From positions 868,001 to 932,000 of the forward strand of contig NZ_QGNY01000001.1 of NCBI RefSeq assembly GCF_003173575.1: a stretch of DNA of 64,000 bases. Direction: 5' to 3'. The stretch is from Pedobacter paludis (lineage in GTDB: Bacteria > Bacteroidota > Bacteroidia > Sphingobacteriales > Sphingobacteriaceae). Position numbers and translations under genes: made by a program. Under the pieces are notes generated by a model. That model had not been told where the DNA came from. It saw nothing but the letters and a program-made list of their open reading frames with translations, and searched no databases. Shown in pieces: positions 1 to 9,478 of this stretch. How positions within the stretch are numbered: the stretch's first letter is position 1; each line of letters opens with the position of its first letter.

Positions 1-16
1 ATATATTTTTTTTCAT
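1..16 (-). CDS. Start of a gene cut by the left edge (probably a second SusD)
   Basis: Eleven bases after the stop of the SusC gene, on the same strand, an ATG is followed by codons for Met-Lys-Lys-Asn-Ile before the window ends. This lysine-rich start resembles the beginning of a lipoprotein signal peptide, and a SusD gene usually follows each SusC. Only five codons are visible, so the SusD identity rests on gene order alone. Confidence 0.45.
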
Positions 17-27
17 TGTCTTATCTC

Positions 28-3000
28 TTAAAATTTCAAATTCACACCAAAAGAATATATTTTCATATATGGATAGGATGCACTTGATACACCATTAATA
101 TTTGAGTTGTAACCCGATTCTGGCAATTCTGGATCAATAGGTAGTCCATCAAGCTGATCGAATGTTAACAGGTTTAAGCCACTTACGTAAAATCTAAGCT
201 GACTTAATTTTAGCCTTTTAACAAATGCCGCAGGTAAAGAATAACCAAGCTCTACATTTTTTAGTCTGATGTAATCTCCAGAACGAATCCAGAAATCAGA
301 AGCTGCAGTGTTGTTTCCACGATCTGCCAAAAGCAATCTAGGGAAAGCTGCACCCGTATTGGTTGGTGTCCATCTATCTACACTAAATTGGTTCAAGAAT
401 CCGTTGTTTGTTGTACCTGCATTAACCAATTGCTGTATGTAAATTGAGCGGCCACTTGTTCCCTGGAACAAGAAATTCATATCGAAATTTTTAAAGCCTA
501 CTGATGCGCCAAAACCAAAATACGCTTTAGGCACAAAGTTGAAATCGGTTCTTACCCGGTCTAGATCGTTAATTACACCATCGCCATTTTGATCTACGTA
601 TTTAATATCTCCTGGTCTAACGTCTTTCGATAAAATCTGTTGCGGTGAAGCATTAATCTGTGCCTGACTTTGAAAAATACCATCAGAAATTAACATGCTG
701 CTAATGTATCCTGCCGTTGTGGAAGCTGTTGCAGAAGGTGCAATAACACTGCTAATTGGATGACCCAATGTTTTTTGATAAGCAGGCAAATTCGCGGCCT
801 CATTAACAGCCAAAATTTTGCTCACATTATACGTATAGTTTCCAAAAACATTTAAATTAACATCACCCAATTTTTTATTGAAATTGATTCCAGTTTCGAA
901 GCCTTTGTATTCTGCCTCACCCTCATTAACATAAATTGCAGTTTGACCTAACAAACTTGGGATTTGAGATGCTGTGGCTAAGTTCTTTCTATCTTCATAA
1001 AAATAATCGGCGCTGATGGATAAGGACTGTTTGAACAATCTTGCATCGAAACCGATACTTGATTTATAGGCTTTTTCCCAAGTTAAATTTGGATTGGCAG
1101 CCGCTAACTGAGCCGTACCGCCTACACCGGCAAATGTTGTTCCGAAGGTATAACCGGTTGTGCTTCTGCTGTAAAAATCATTAAAAGCAAATCTTCTTGC
1201 ATTACCCAGGGCATCGTTTCCAACCAAGCCATAAGATCCTCTGATTTTTAAGAAATCAAGAAAGTTTGAAGAACCTTTCATGAAGCTTTCATCAGACAAA
1301 ATCCATCCGGCAGAAATGGCTGGAAAGAATCCATAACGTTTACCTGGAGCAAAGTTTTCTGAACCAGAGTATGCGCCTGTAAAATCAAGAAAATAACGTT
1401 GATTGTAGTTGTAAGATAAGCGGTTCGACCAACCTTCGCGTCTTACATCCAAGCTGCCAAATGAAGCATAGTTTTGTCTAGAAACTCTTGTGGTAAATTT
1501 AATATCGTTTTTACCGAAGGTTCTATTGTAATCAAAGCCAGCCCAAAATTCACTTTTTCTGATGTTGCCAGAAAATGCATTTGGCAAATAATCTACCTTG
1601 GCCGCTGTTCCATAGGTTTGATAAACACTGGTTGGCAACAACTCCGAAGTCGAATAACTTTGGGTAAATCCAGAGCGGTACAAACCGAAGATATCATAGG
1701 CATAAAATACTTCGCCGGATAAGCCTTTTAAAATACCGTCCATTTTTTGTTTAGCGCTAATGGTTGCGATCATATTTCTAACCAAATCGGTACTTGCACC
1801 ATTTGCCTCAAGCATGGCCTGTGGATTGGCACTTGGAAAGATCGAGGTGCCACCATAAGATCCATCGGCATTTAAAACCGGGAAAGCGTTAGGAGGTGTT
1901 GAATATACAGCACTTAAAAAGCCACCTGTACCCACTGCCGGGAAATTAAGGTTGGTGATACGACCACCGATATCCAATGCAACATCTAAGTTTTTATTTA
2001 CATGCAAATCAAGATTTGTTCTCAAGTTATATCTTGTAAAATCTGTATTTGCATTGTAAGTATCGTTATGACCGCCCTTGTAAAAACCACCTTGTTGATA
2101 GGCACTTAGTAAAGTATAGTATTTAATAAAGGCGTTACCACCCGTAACTGTTGCTACATAACGTTGTGTGGGTGCCACTTTCTTGGTAAAATCTCTTACA
2201 AAGTTATTGTTTGGGTATTTATAAGGATCTGATCCATCCTGATAAGCCTGAAGTGCTGCCGGTGAATAAACCGCAGCCCCACCACTATTTACAGAAGCTT
2301 CGTTATACAAGGTTGCATAGGTATAAGAATCTAATGGGCTTGCCACCTGAAGTGGTGCCTGTAAACCTGCCTGTGCGTCGAAAGTTACCTTTGTTGATGT
2401 TGCACTTCCTCTTCTTGTTTTAACATAGATTACGCCATTTGCCGCATACATACCGTACCAAGCCAATGTTGCCGCATCTTTTAAAACACTCACACTTTCA
2501 ATTTCACCTAAATCCATTGATCTAAAATCGCGTTCGATACCATCAACCAGAACCAATGGATCTTGATTGCTATTATAAGAAGAGCGACCACGAATTAAAA
2601 AGCTGGAAACATCGTAACCTGGTTGCTGAGAACCACTTGGATAAATGGCTAAACCCGGTAAACGGCCAGCAAAAACATTCGTTAATGATGATGAAGGGAT
2701 TTGAGGAAGGTTTTCTGCCGAAACAGTACTTATAGAAGCGGTAACCTCTCTCCTTTTTCTAACTCCGAAAGGAATATAAACGTCATCATCGTCTCCTGCA
2801 TCTAGTAAGGTTTTCTTTAATACAACCTGACCATTGTTTATTTCTGAAGCAGGTTTTAAAACCGTACCATAGCCTACAAACTTAAATACCAATACATCAG
2901 TTGTAGTTGCCTCAATGCTGAAAGCTCCATCGCTACCTGTATTAACTGTTTTATTGCTTTTATCCTCCTGGATTGAAATAACCACTCCCGGAATTGGATT

Positions 3001-3126
3001 TTTATCCTGATCGACAACTTTTCCTTTAATTGTTAACAGTTCATCAGGTGTTTGCCCGTAAACCTTTAGCATACCCGCCAAGAAAAAGAGCAGGCAAACA
3101 ATATATTTTGATTTTGATAATTTCAT
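28..3126 (-). CDS. SusC/RagA-family TonB-dependent outer-membrane receptor (second of a tandem pair)
   Basis: This is a TonB-dependent outer-membrane channel that imports oligosaccharides or other large nutrients, working with a SusD lipoprotein. A signal peptide (residues 1-24, ending VYGQ) is followed by a carboxypeptidase-regulatory-like beta-sandwich (about 32-110), the plug domain with the LIRGRSS motif (about 120-235), and a long beta-barrel ending in aromatic Phe. The length of 1032 residues is normal. The usual VVVGYG stretch before the plug is replaced by an Asp-rich DAGDDDDVYIPFG segment. It lies 38 bp downstream of susD and appears to be in one operon with the upstream SusC/SusD. 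The substrate cannot be read from the sequence. Confidence 0.93.
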   Translation of the reverse strand: MKLSKSKYIVCLLFFLAGMLKVYGQTPDELLTIKGKVVDQDKNPIPGVVISIQEDKSNKTVNTGSDGAFSIEATTTDVLVFKFVGYGTVLKPASEINNGQVVLKKTLLDAGDDDDVYIPFGVRKRREVTASISTVSAENLPQIPSSSLTNVFAGRLPGLAIYPSGSQQPGYDVSSFLIRGRSSYNSNQDPLVLVDGIERDFRSMDLGEIESVSVLKDAATLAWYGMYAANGVIYVKTRRGSATSTKVTFDAQAGLQAPLQVASPLDSYTYATLYNEASVNSGGAAVYSPAALQAYQDGSDPYKYPNNNFVRDFTKKVAPTQRYVATVTGGNAFIKYYTLLSAYQQGGFYKGGHNDTYNANTDFTRYNLRTNLDLHVNKNLDVALDIGGRITNLNFPAVGTGGFLSAVYSTPPNAFPVLNADGSYGGTSIFPSANPQAMLEANGASTDLVRNMIATISAKQKMDGILKGLSGEVFYAYDIFGLYRSGFTQSYSTSELLPTSVYQTYGTAAKVDYLPNAFSGNIRKSEFWAGFDYNRTFGKNDIKFTTRVSRQNYASFGSLDVRREGWSNRLSYNYNQRYFLDFTGAYSGSENFAPGKRYGFFPAISAGWILSDESFMKGSSNFLDFLKIRGSYGLVGNDALGNARRFAFNDFYSRSTTGYTFGTTFAGVGGTAQLAAANPNLTWEKAYKSSIGFDARLFKQSLSISADYFYEDRKNLATASQIPSLLGQTAIYVNEGEAEYKGFETGINFNKKLGDVNLNVFGNYTYNVSKILAVNEAANLPAYQKTLGHPISSVIAPSATASTTAGYISSMLISDGIFQSQAQINASPQQILSKDVRPGDIKYVDQNGDGVINDLDRVRTDFNFVPKAYFGFGASVGFKNFDMNFLFQGTSGRSIYIQQLVNAGTTNNGFLNQFSVDRWTPTNTGAAFPRLLLADRGNNTAASDFWIRSGDYIRLKNVELGYSLPAAFVKRLKLSQLRFYVSGLNLLTFDQLDGLPIDPELPESGYNSNINGVSSASYPYMKIYSFGVNLKF

Positions 3127-3164
3127 CTTGAATAAATCTTTTTAGCGTTATATTGATTAAGCAA

Positions 3165-4859
3165 CTATTCCCAACCTGGATTTTGAAGTAATATTCCTTT
3201 ACTTTTATATATCTCTGCCCTTGGGATTGGATATAGGTTCTGTTTTTCTGTCCATGTTTTTTGGAAAGTCTGGCTTAGCACAAATGGTGTGTATACAAAA
3301 GTTCCGTTAGTTTGCTTAATTACGTCCATGCCTTTCATTGGCACAGCAATGGTTGTCGATCCAATTTTCCAACGCATAATATCGTACCAGCGGTGATCTT
3401 CAAAAGCCAATTCGATTGCACGCTCGTGTCTAATCACCGTACGCATTTCATCGGCAGTCATGTTTGCTTTTAAGCCATAAAGATTATCCGCACCAGCCGT
3501 AATACCTGCACGTTTACGAATTGCAACCAATTGTGCGTAAACAGAAGCATCTGGTCCAACGGCTTCATTTTGTGCCTCCGCATAGTTTAACAATACCTCT
3601 CCATAACGGAAATAGATGTAGTTAAGTAAGGTTGTGCTTCCACCAACGGTACGGTAAACCTCTGGCCAGTATTTTTTGCAGTAGTATCTAGTCGCTGTAT
3701 AGGTAATCGTTGTGTTGTAATCTAAAGCGCCAGCTGGGCTAGACCACATTTGTATTTTTCTACCTTGCCAATCCAAATCATTGTAAATGATATTGTTATA
3801 GAAACGAGGCTCGCGGTTGGCGTAAGGTTTTTGAGGATCATAACCCGATGTTGGATCTGTAATCGCTTTTCCATTCGCCATCTCATACATATCAACATGG
3901 TTTTGGGTTGGATTCATTTGTCCTTGAGCACCACCAGAACCTGGAGACATAGAAAAATCCTGCATCATTTCTCCGGCAAGCGGTGTTGGGCCTTTAATCC
4001 TTATCATAATGTATTCTGGAGAACTTGGAAGATTTAACAAATCGCCATAGGTTGGCTGTAAAGTATATCTACCATCCATAAGCACTTGTGCGGCATCAGC
4101 AGCAGCTTTCCATTTGGTTTTATCGCCAGTTGGATTGTTTAATGGACTTGCAGCATACAAAAGAACACGGGCTTTTAAAGCTTGTGTCGCTCCTTTTGTT
4201 GGTCTGCCGTACATAGAAGCAGTATAATCGGCATCGTTGCCTAATTTCGTTACTGCTGCATCCAACTCGCTAACAATAAATTTGGTAACCTCATCGAAAG
4301 AATTGCGTGGAAAATTCACGTCGTCGTTTACATCAAAAGCTTGTGTTATAAGTGGAACGCCACCGAATCTTTTGGTGAGTTCAAAATAAGATAAGGCACG
4401 TAAAAATCTCATTTCACCTTCTACCCTAACAGGATCAAAAATTGGAACAGTTGCCGGTGGTGCTGGCGGAACTTCTGCCAGTCTGGTTAGCATTTTATTT
4501 TCAATTGCAATACCAGCGTACATTAATCTCCAAACTCCATAAATATCATTTAATGATGGGCCTGTTGAATGATCGTGATATAATCCGCGGTTTAAAGACG
4601 TAACAGATCCTTCAGAGTTTCCTGAAACGGCTTCATCAGATGCCTGCGCAGTACAGCCACGGTGATCATTAAATCTTACGTATTTGGTAATAACATAGTT
4701 ATAGGCATTATCGGCAAATCGGGCAGCCTGTGCAGGATCTGAAAAGATCTGATCTTCATCTAAGGCTACACCTGGCGTTCTTTCCAAATAATCTTTCTTA
4801 CACGATACCGAGAAAAGTGTTAATAAAAGAATTGTTATATGTATAGTATATTTTTTCAT
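3165..4859 (-). CDS. SusD/RagB-family nutrient-binding lipoprotein
   Basis: This is a surface lipoprotein that binds the glycan and sits as a lid on its SusC partner. The first residues form a lipoprotein signal with lipobox FSVSC and a lipidated Cys20. The rest shows the alpha-helical TPR-like SusD fold with the family signature EMRFLRALSYFEL (about 147-159) and the C-terminal part that ends with YPIPRAEI and NPGW. The 564 residues match the family. The start is only 4 bp after the stop of the upstream susC, so the two are surely co-transcribed. It is flanked on both sides by SusC genes, and by distance the upstream one (4864-8022) is its natural partner. Confidence 0.93.
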   Translation of the reverse strand: MKKYTIHITILLLTLFSVSCKKDYLERTPGVALDEDQIFSDPAQAARFADNAYNYVITKYVRFNDHRGCTAQASDEAVSGNSEGSVTSLNRGLYHDHSTGPSLNDIYGVWRLMYAGIAIENKMLTRLAEVPPAPPATVPIFDPVRVEGEMRFLRALSYFELTKRFGGVPLITQAFDVNDDVNFPRNSFDEVTKFIVSELDAAVTKLGNDADYTASMYGRPTKGATQALKARVLLYAASPLNNPTGDKTKWKAAADAAQVLMDGRYTLQPTYGDLLNLPSSPEYIMIRIKGPTPLAGEMMQDFSMSPGSGGAQGQMNPTQNHVDMYEMANGKAITDPTSGYDPQKPYANREPRFYNNIIYNDLDWQGRKIQMWSSPAGALDYNTTITYTATRYYCKKYWPEVYRTVGGSTTLLNYIYFRYGEVLLNYAEAQNEAVGPDASVYAQLVAIRKRAGITAGADNLYGLKANMTADEMRTVIRHERAIELAFEDHRWYDIMRWKIGSTTIAVPMKGMDVIKQTNGTFVYTPFVLSQTFQKTWTEKQNLYPIPRAEIYKSKGILLQNPGWE

Positions 4860-4863
4860 TATC

Positions 4864-7800
4864 TTAAAAATTAATGTTCATACCAAAATTGAAGACCTTG
4901 GAAGTTGGGTAAAGTGCTTGTAATGGGAAAGCCGTATTCACCGTATTTACATTTTCCGGATCTACATACATTCTGTATTTGGTCCAGGTATATAAATTTT
5001 GTCCATTTAGGTAAACCCTTACATTACTTAGTTTTAGTGCAGCAGACCATTCTTTAGGTAAAGTCCAAGAAAGCTCTACGTTTCTCACTTTTAAATAAGC
5101 AGAATTTTGAAGGGTAAAATCGTTTAAAGCATAATTTAATGAAGCTGTTCCCCTTGCGTGTAATGCTGGCCAAGTTGCGGTTGATGCATTTGCAGGCGTC
5201 CAAGAATCTAACATGAATGGATACATTTGCTGTCCATTATTTTGCTCAGTTAAAATTACGTTTGAGCTTACATTGGCAACACCTTGAAACAATACCGAAA
5301 GTGAAATCCCTTTATACGTAATTCTAGGACTAAAACTGTAGATATATTCTGGGTTGTTGGTGTAACCAATTGCCTGTTGATCTAAAGTTGTAATCTGTCC
5401 GTCGCCATCCAAATCCTTCATTTTTAAATCGCCCGGTATAGGCGTATAACCCTGTTGTTTTGGAGATGCTGCAATATCTGCTGCCGATTGATAGAAACCA
5501 TCCGTTACATAACCAAAAAACTGACCAACACTTGTTCCTTTTCTTACTGATGATGGTGGCAATCCGTCTGGTTCATCATTTTCTACAATTTTATTTTTAG
5601 CATAGCTGAGCTGAGCATTGATTCCTAGTGTTACAGCGCCAACCAGTTTTTGGTAATCTAGTTCTACTTCGTAACCCTTATTGTACACTACTCCTTTATT
5701 TAAATTTGGATAAGTATGTCCAAACAAGGCCGAGCCGCTTAACGTAGGGGTTAAAATATCTCTACGGGTTTCATCAAAGAAATCTACATTTAATTTTAGG
5801 GCATCTTTAATAAAACGTGCTTCTAAACCGATGTTCCTTTTTGTACCCGTTTCCCATGTCAACTCATCATTACCCAATGCGTTTGAAACGTTTGCAAATT
5901 GAGGATCTGGAATCCAGATGGTTGGAAAGTTACTGATGGATAAAGGGTTACCGAAAGGTGCCGACGTATTTGTAGCATAACTTGTAAGATATAGGAAGCG
6001 GGAATCTGATACCCGATCATTACCTACCAGACCATAACTTCCTCTAATTTTTAAATAGGTTAAAGCATTATTCTTTTTCCAGAAAGGTTCATTGGTTAAG
6101 GTCCAACCTGCAGAAACTGCCGGGAAGAAACCATAACGTAAACCTGGTGCAAAGTTTTCTGAACCATTGTAGGCTGCATTGAATTCTGCGAAATAACGTT
6201 CGCCGTAGTTATAAGTAACACGACCAGCAATACCTTGAGATGCTCTTGGTGGTGCAGTAAATGCGGTTCCACCTGTTGAACGGATTAACTGACGTGTACC
6301 TAAAGCTAAAGCAGATATGTTGTGGCTTCCAAAACTGCGATCGTAATAGAAACCAGTTTGGAGATTCATGTTTGTGCTACCAGAAGTAACACCACCACTT
6401 TGAACCTCGCCTAAAGGTTCATCGCGATTTCTTGTATCTGTTGATAAAGTTGCTGTTCCAGTTGCTGCATTATAAACATATGCCGCCCAGTTTGCATTTC
6501 TTCTCGCTACGTTATTGTAATAAGAATCGTAACCAAAATTGGTTTTGAATGATAATCCTTTGGTAATAAAACCTAACTTATAATCTAAGTTGAAGGTACT
6601 TTCAATTGTATTTATATCATCGTTACGCGTTCCAAAACGCGTTAATACTGCGTATGGATTCCAGATGTTTGTACCAATATTTGGATTTGCCGTTATTCTA
6701 CCATCAGGAAGCGTTACCGGATAAGCATAAGCCGGTACCTGCAGAATACGAGATATCATACCTTCTATGGTATCGTAAGAGAAAGCCGAAGAAGATAATA
6801 ATCCAGCAGGTTGATAACGATCTGCAAAACGACCGCCCAATTTAATTCCTACCGTAAAATCTTTATTCAAGTTTAAATCAACGTTCGAACGGAAGTTGTA
6901 ACGGTTGTAATTTGGTACCGTATTGATTCCGTATGGAGAATCGAACTTTTTGAAAATCCCATCCTGAAAAGCATAGCCAGCCGAGACAAAATATTTCGCA
7001 ATTTTAGTACCTCCGTTAATGTTGATGTTGTGCTGTGTTTGCGAATAGAATTTTTTAGTCAGATAATCGAACCACTTCACATCTGGATGACCAAGCGGAT
7101 CGGAACCATCTTGAAATTTCTGAATATCCAAATCTGTAAAAAATGGTGCTTTGCCATCATTCACATACGATTGATTTAAAAGTATTGCACTATCATAAGC
7201 TCCAAGTCCAACCGCTAAGCCTGTATAGGTTTGCAAGGCATAATTACCGGTGTAAGTAACCTTTGGTTTCCCTATTTTACCTTGTTTGGTTGTAATTACG
7301 ATGATACCGTTTGCACCTCTAATACCATATATGGCTGTAGAAGCGGCATCTTTCAAAACAGTTACTGTTTCAATCTCACTTGGATCAACATCTGAAAAAC
7401 TTGGGCGCTCTATTCCATCTACAACAACAATTGCGGCATTGTTTACCCCATATGTAGCAACTCCCCTAACTTTAAGCGATGCTCCATCGGCACCCGGCTG
7501 ACCACTCGTTTGTACTGCAAGTAAACCAGGCAATCGTCCGATTAAACTATTTGTTGGGTTCGGTGTTGGAGATTTCATAATCTCTTCTGCACCAATTTGT
7601 GCCACAGCACCGGTAAGTGTTGATTTTTTTTGTGCGCCATAACCCACAACAACCACCTCGTCCAATCCTTGCGAATCTTCGTCTAAGCTTACGTTGATGG
7701 TTGTTTTGCCGTTTATTGCAACCTCTTTATTAATATAGCCCACATATACAAAAACTAAAGTACCTGTGGTAGATGCAGCCCTAATGGAAAACTTTCCATT

Positions 7801-8022
7801 ATCGTCGGTAACTGCACCCGTTTGTGTTCCCTTAACTCTAACACTTACGCCCGGTAAGGTTATGCCCTTAGCATCTTTCACCGTACCTGTAATTGTTGTT
7901 TGTGCAATTGCTACAAGTGAAAAAAGCATTAGGAAAGTTAATGAATAAAAGATTTTCCCCCTTTGAGTGGCCTCAAATTTAAAAAATGGTAAAATCCTTT
8001 TCAAAATGTAAAGTCTATCCAT
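4864..8022 (-). CDS. SusC/RagA-family TonB-dependent outer-membrane receptor (first of the operon)
   Basis: This is the TonB-dependent channel of the SusCD pair. An unusually long N-terminal stretch (about 20 residues) precedes the hydrophobic signal segment (about 25-41, ending IAQ). Then come a carboxypeptidase-regulatory-like domain beginning ITGTVKDAKG (about 43-120), the DEVVVVGYGAQKKS boundary, the plug with LKVRGV, and a barrel ending MNINF. The total is 1052 residues. It is the promoter-proximal gene of a minus-strand operon susC-susD-susC. The 430-bp region upstream is shared with a divergent LacI-type regulator that may control it. Substrate specificity is unknown. Confidence 0.94.
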   Translation of the reverse strand: MDRLYILKRILPFFKFEATQRGKIFYSLTFLMLFSLVAIAQTTITGTVKDAKGITLPGVSVRVKGTQTGAVTDDNGKFSIRAASTTGTLVFVYVGYINKEVAINGKTTINVSLDEDSQGLDEVVVVGYGAQKKSTLTGAVAQIGAEEIMKSPTPNPTNSLIGRLPGLLAVQTSGQPGADGASLKVRGVATYGVNNAAIVVVDGIERPSFSDVDPSEIETVTVLKDAASTAIYGIRGANGIIVITTKQGKIGKPKVTYTGNYALQTYTGLAVGLGAYDSAILLNQSYVNDGKAPFFTDLDIQKFQDGSDPLGHPDVKWFDYLTKKFYSQTQHNININGGTKIAKYFVSAGYAFQDGIFKKFDSPYGINTVPNYNRYNFRSNVDLNLNKDFTVGIKLGGRFADRYQPAGLLSSSAFSYDTIEGMISRILQVPAYAYPVTLPDGRITANPNIGTNIWNPYAVLTRFGTRNDDINTIESTFNLDYKLGFITKGLSFKTNFGYDSYYNNVARRNANWAAYVYNAATGTATLSTDTRNRDEPLGEVQSGGVTSGSTNMNLQTGFYYDRSFGSHNISALALGTRQLIRSTGGTAFTAPPRASQGIAGRVTYNYGERYFAEFNAAYNGSENFAPGLRYGFFPAVSAGWTLTNEPFWKKNNALTYLKIRGSYGLVGNDRVSDSRFLYLTSYATNTSAPFGNPLSISNFPTIWIPDPQFANVSNALGNDELTWETGTKRNIGLEARFIKDALKLNVDFFDETRRDILTPTLSGSALFGHTYPNLNKGVVYNKGYEVELDYQKLVGAVTLGINAQLSYAKNKIVENDEPDGLPPSSVRKGTSVGQFFGYVTDGFYQSAADIAASPKQQGYTPIPGDLKMKDLDGDGQITTLDQQAIGYTNNPEYIYSFSPRITYKGISLSVLFQGVANVSSNVILTEQNNGQQMYPFMLDSWTPANASTATWPALHARGTASLNYALNDFTLQNSAYLKVRNVELSWTLPKEWSAALKLSNVRVYLNGQNLYTWTKYRMYVDPENVNTVNTAFPLQALYPTSKVFNFGMNINF

Positions 8023-8401
8023 AATTATTAAAAAATTAAATCTATTTGGTTGAAATTTAATGCGTAGTTAATGCCGATGGGAGAAGCTTGGATAACACCA
8101 TTATTCTGCAACAGTTGTGAGACAGAGCAAATGAATTTCCTCAGTTTTTCAGATCGGATAAATTGAAAAAAGATTGTACGATTTTGTCTTTTAAACGTAA
8201 TAATCAACCAACAGAAAATGATTGGTTTTACGAGAAATAGAATGATCAGTTACGAGTATTTTTAAAGCACTCGGGGCTGTAAGTAAAGATTCCTTCATAT
8301 TTATTTGGTTAGTTGGTTTTAACGAATACGAATGTAGAAAGTTGTCTAGATAAAAATCATTATTAAAATGGTTACAAAGGCACAAAATCGACTAGAATAC
8401 C

Positions 8402-8419
8402 ATTTCAAACGTTTGAAAT
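8402..8419. promoter_or_regulatory. LacI-type operator palindrome
   Basis: ATTTCAAACGTTTGAAAT is a perfect 18-bp inverted repeat with the central CG typical of LacI/GalR-family operators. It lies 45 bp in front of the regulator's ATG and overlaps the -33 element of its candidate promoter. Autoregulation, and control of the divergent SusC operon, are inferences. Confidence 0.7.
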
Positions 8420-8444
8420 AATTGAGAAATTTTTCTTATCTATG
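8412..8444 (+). promoter_or_regulatory. Candidate promoter of the LacI-type regulator
   Basis: TTTG at 8412-8415 and TATCTATG at 8437-8444 (consensus TAnnTTTG, one mismatch) are 21 nt apart, which fits Bacteroidota sigma-factor spacing. The upstream element lies inside the palindromic operator. Confidence 0.4.
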
Positions 8445-8464
8445 CATAGAGATTGGAAAAGAAG

Positions 8465-9478
8465 ATGCAAAACACCCCTATTACGCTTAAATTCTTGGCT
8501 GAAAAGCTAAAGATGTCAGTATCAACAGTATCTAAAGCCCTTAATAATTACCCCACAATTAATGAATATACGAAGAAGCGTGTTCAGGAAATGGCCCGTG
8601 ATTTACACTTTACGCCAAACAAATCTGCCATTAATTTAAAGGAAAGAAAATCGAGAATTATTGGAATTATTTTGCCCAATCTTTTAGATTATTTTTTTAC
8701 AAGAAGCATTTATGGCGTAGAGCAATTTGCCATGAAGAATGGGTACAATGTAATTATCAGTCAATCTCACGATGAACTTGAAAAAGAAATTCAGCTGGCC
8801 GATATGCTCTTGAAAAGTCGTGTTGATGGTTTAATAGTTGCAATTTCTAAAAACACCCAGGATTTTAGTCATTTAGACCAGTTTGAAAACATGGGCATTC
8901 CTGTAGTTTATTATACCCGAAACCCAAGTTTTAATTTAAGCTGCCACAAAGTTTTGGGGAATACATTTCAGGGCTGTTATCAGGCAACCAAGTTTTTGAT
9001 TGATCGAGGACATAAAAAAATAGCCTATCTCGGCGGACCAAAAATGATCAACTTTACCCACGATCGCTTTAACGGGTACATTAATGCGTTAAAAGATAAT
9101 AATGTACCTTTTCAGGCCGAATTGGTTGCTTATACAGATTTTGATAAGGAGAATACGGTTTCAGCAATTCAGAATCTTTTCAATAATTCAGAAAATATGC
9201 CAACGGCCTTGGTTGCCTTTAAAGAGCCAATTTTATTCGATGCCATTAAATATCTCAAATCTATAAACCATCCTAAGTTCAATGAAATTGAATGTATTGG
9301 TTTTGGCAATACGCCTTTTATCAGTTATCTAGATTCTCCTCCCATTGCTTCTATTGAGGAAAATCCAGAATCGGTTGGGGAAAATGCAATTAAGTTATTA
9401 CTTCAACTGATTAATAGAGAAATCGAAATTCAGGATTACCAAAAAATAATGGTGGATTGCCAATTGGTTGTGCATTAA
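8465..9478 (+). CDS. LacI/GalR-family transcriptional regulator
   Basis: A DNA-binding repressor or activator responding to a small ligand, probably a sugar. The N-terminal helix-turn-helix (about residues 4-30) contains the family pattern LAEKLKMSVSTVSKALNNYP and is followed by the hinge helix. The rest is a periplasmic-binding-protein-like sensor with RIIGIILPN at its start and the HKKIAYLGGP strand. The open frame extends to a TTG at 8453, but I chose the ATG at 8465 because it has a purine-rich GGAAAAGAAG in front and gives the usual short N-terminus (337 residues). The stop overlaps the convergent MFS gene stop by 4 nt. Its position beside the SusCD operon suggests local control. Confidence 0.93.
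   Translation: MQNTPITLKFLAEKLKMSVSTVSKALNNYPTINEYTKKRVQEMARDLHFTPNKSAINLKERKSRIIGIILPNLLDYFFTRSIYGVEQFAMKNGYNVIISQSHDELEKEIQLADMLLKSRVDGLIVAISKNTQDFSHLDQFENMGIPVVYYTRNPSFNLSCHKVLGNTFQGCYQATKFLIDRGHKKIAYLGGPKMINFTHDRFNGYINALKDNNVPFQAELVAYTDFDKENTVSAIQNLFNNSENMPTALVAFKEPILFDAIKYLKSINHPKFNEIECIGFGNTPFISYLDSPPIASIEENPESVGENAIKLLLQLINREIEIQDYQKIMVDCQLVVH

Larger units (their letters stand above)
8023..8464. other. Divergent intergenic region, SusC operon / LacI regulator
   Basis: About 440 bp separate the two divergent genes. The right end holds an 18-bp perfect palindrome and a candidate promoter for the regulator, described separately. I found no convincing TAnnTTTG element for the SusC operon on the minus strand, and no plausible small gene. 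Confidence 0.7.
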
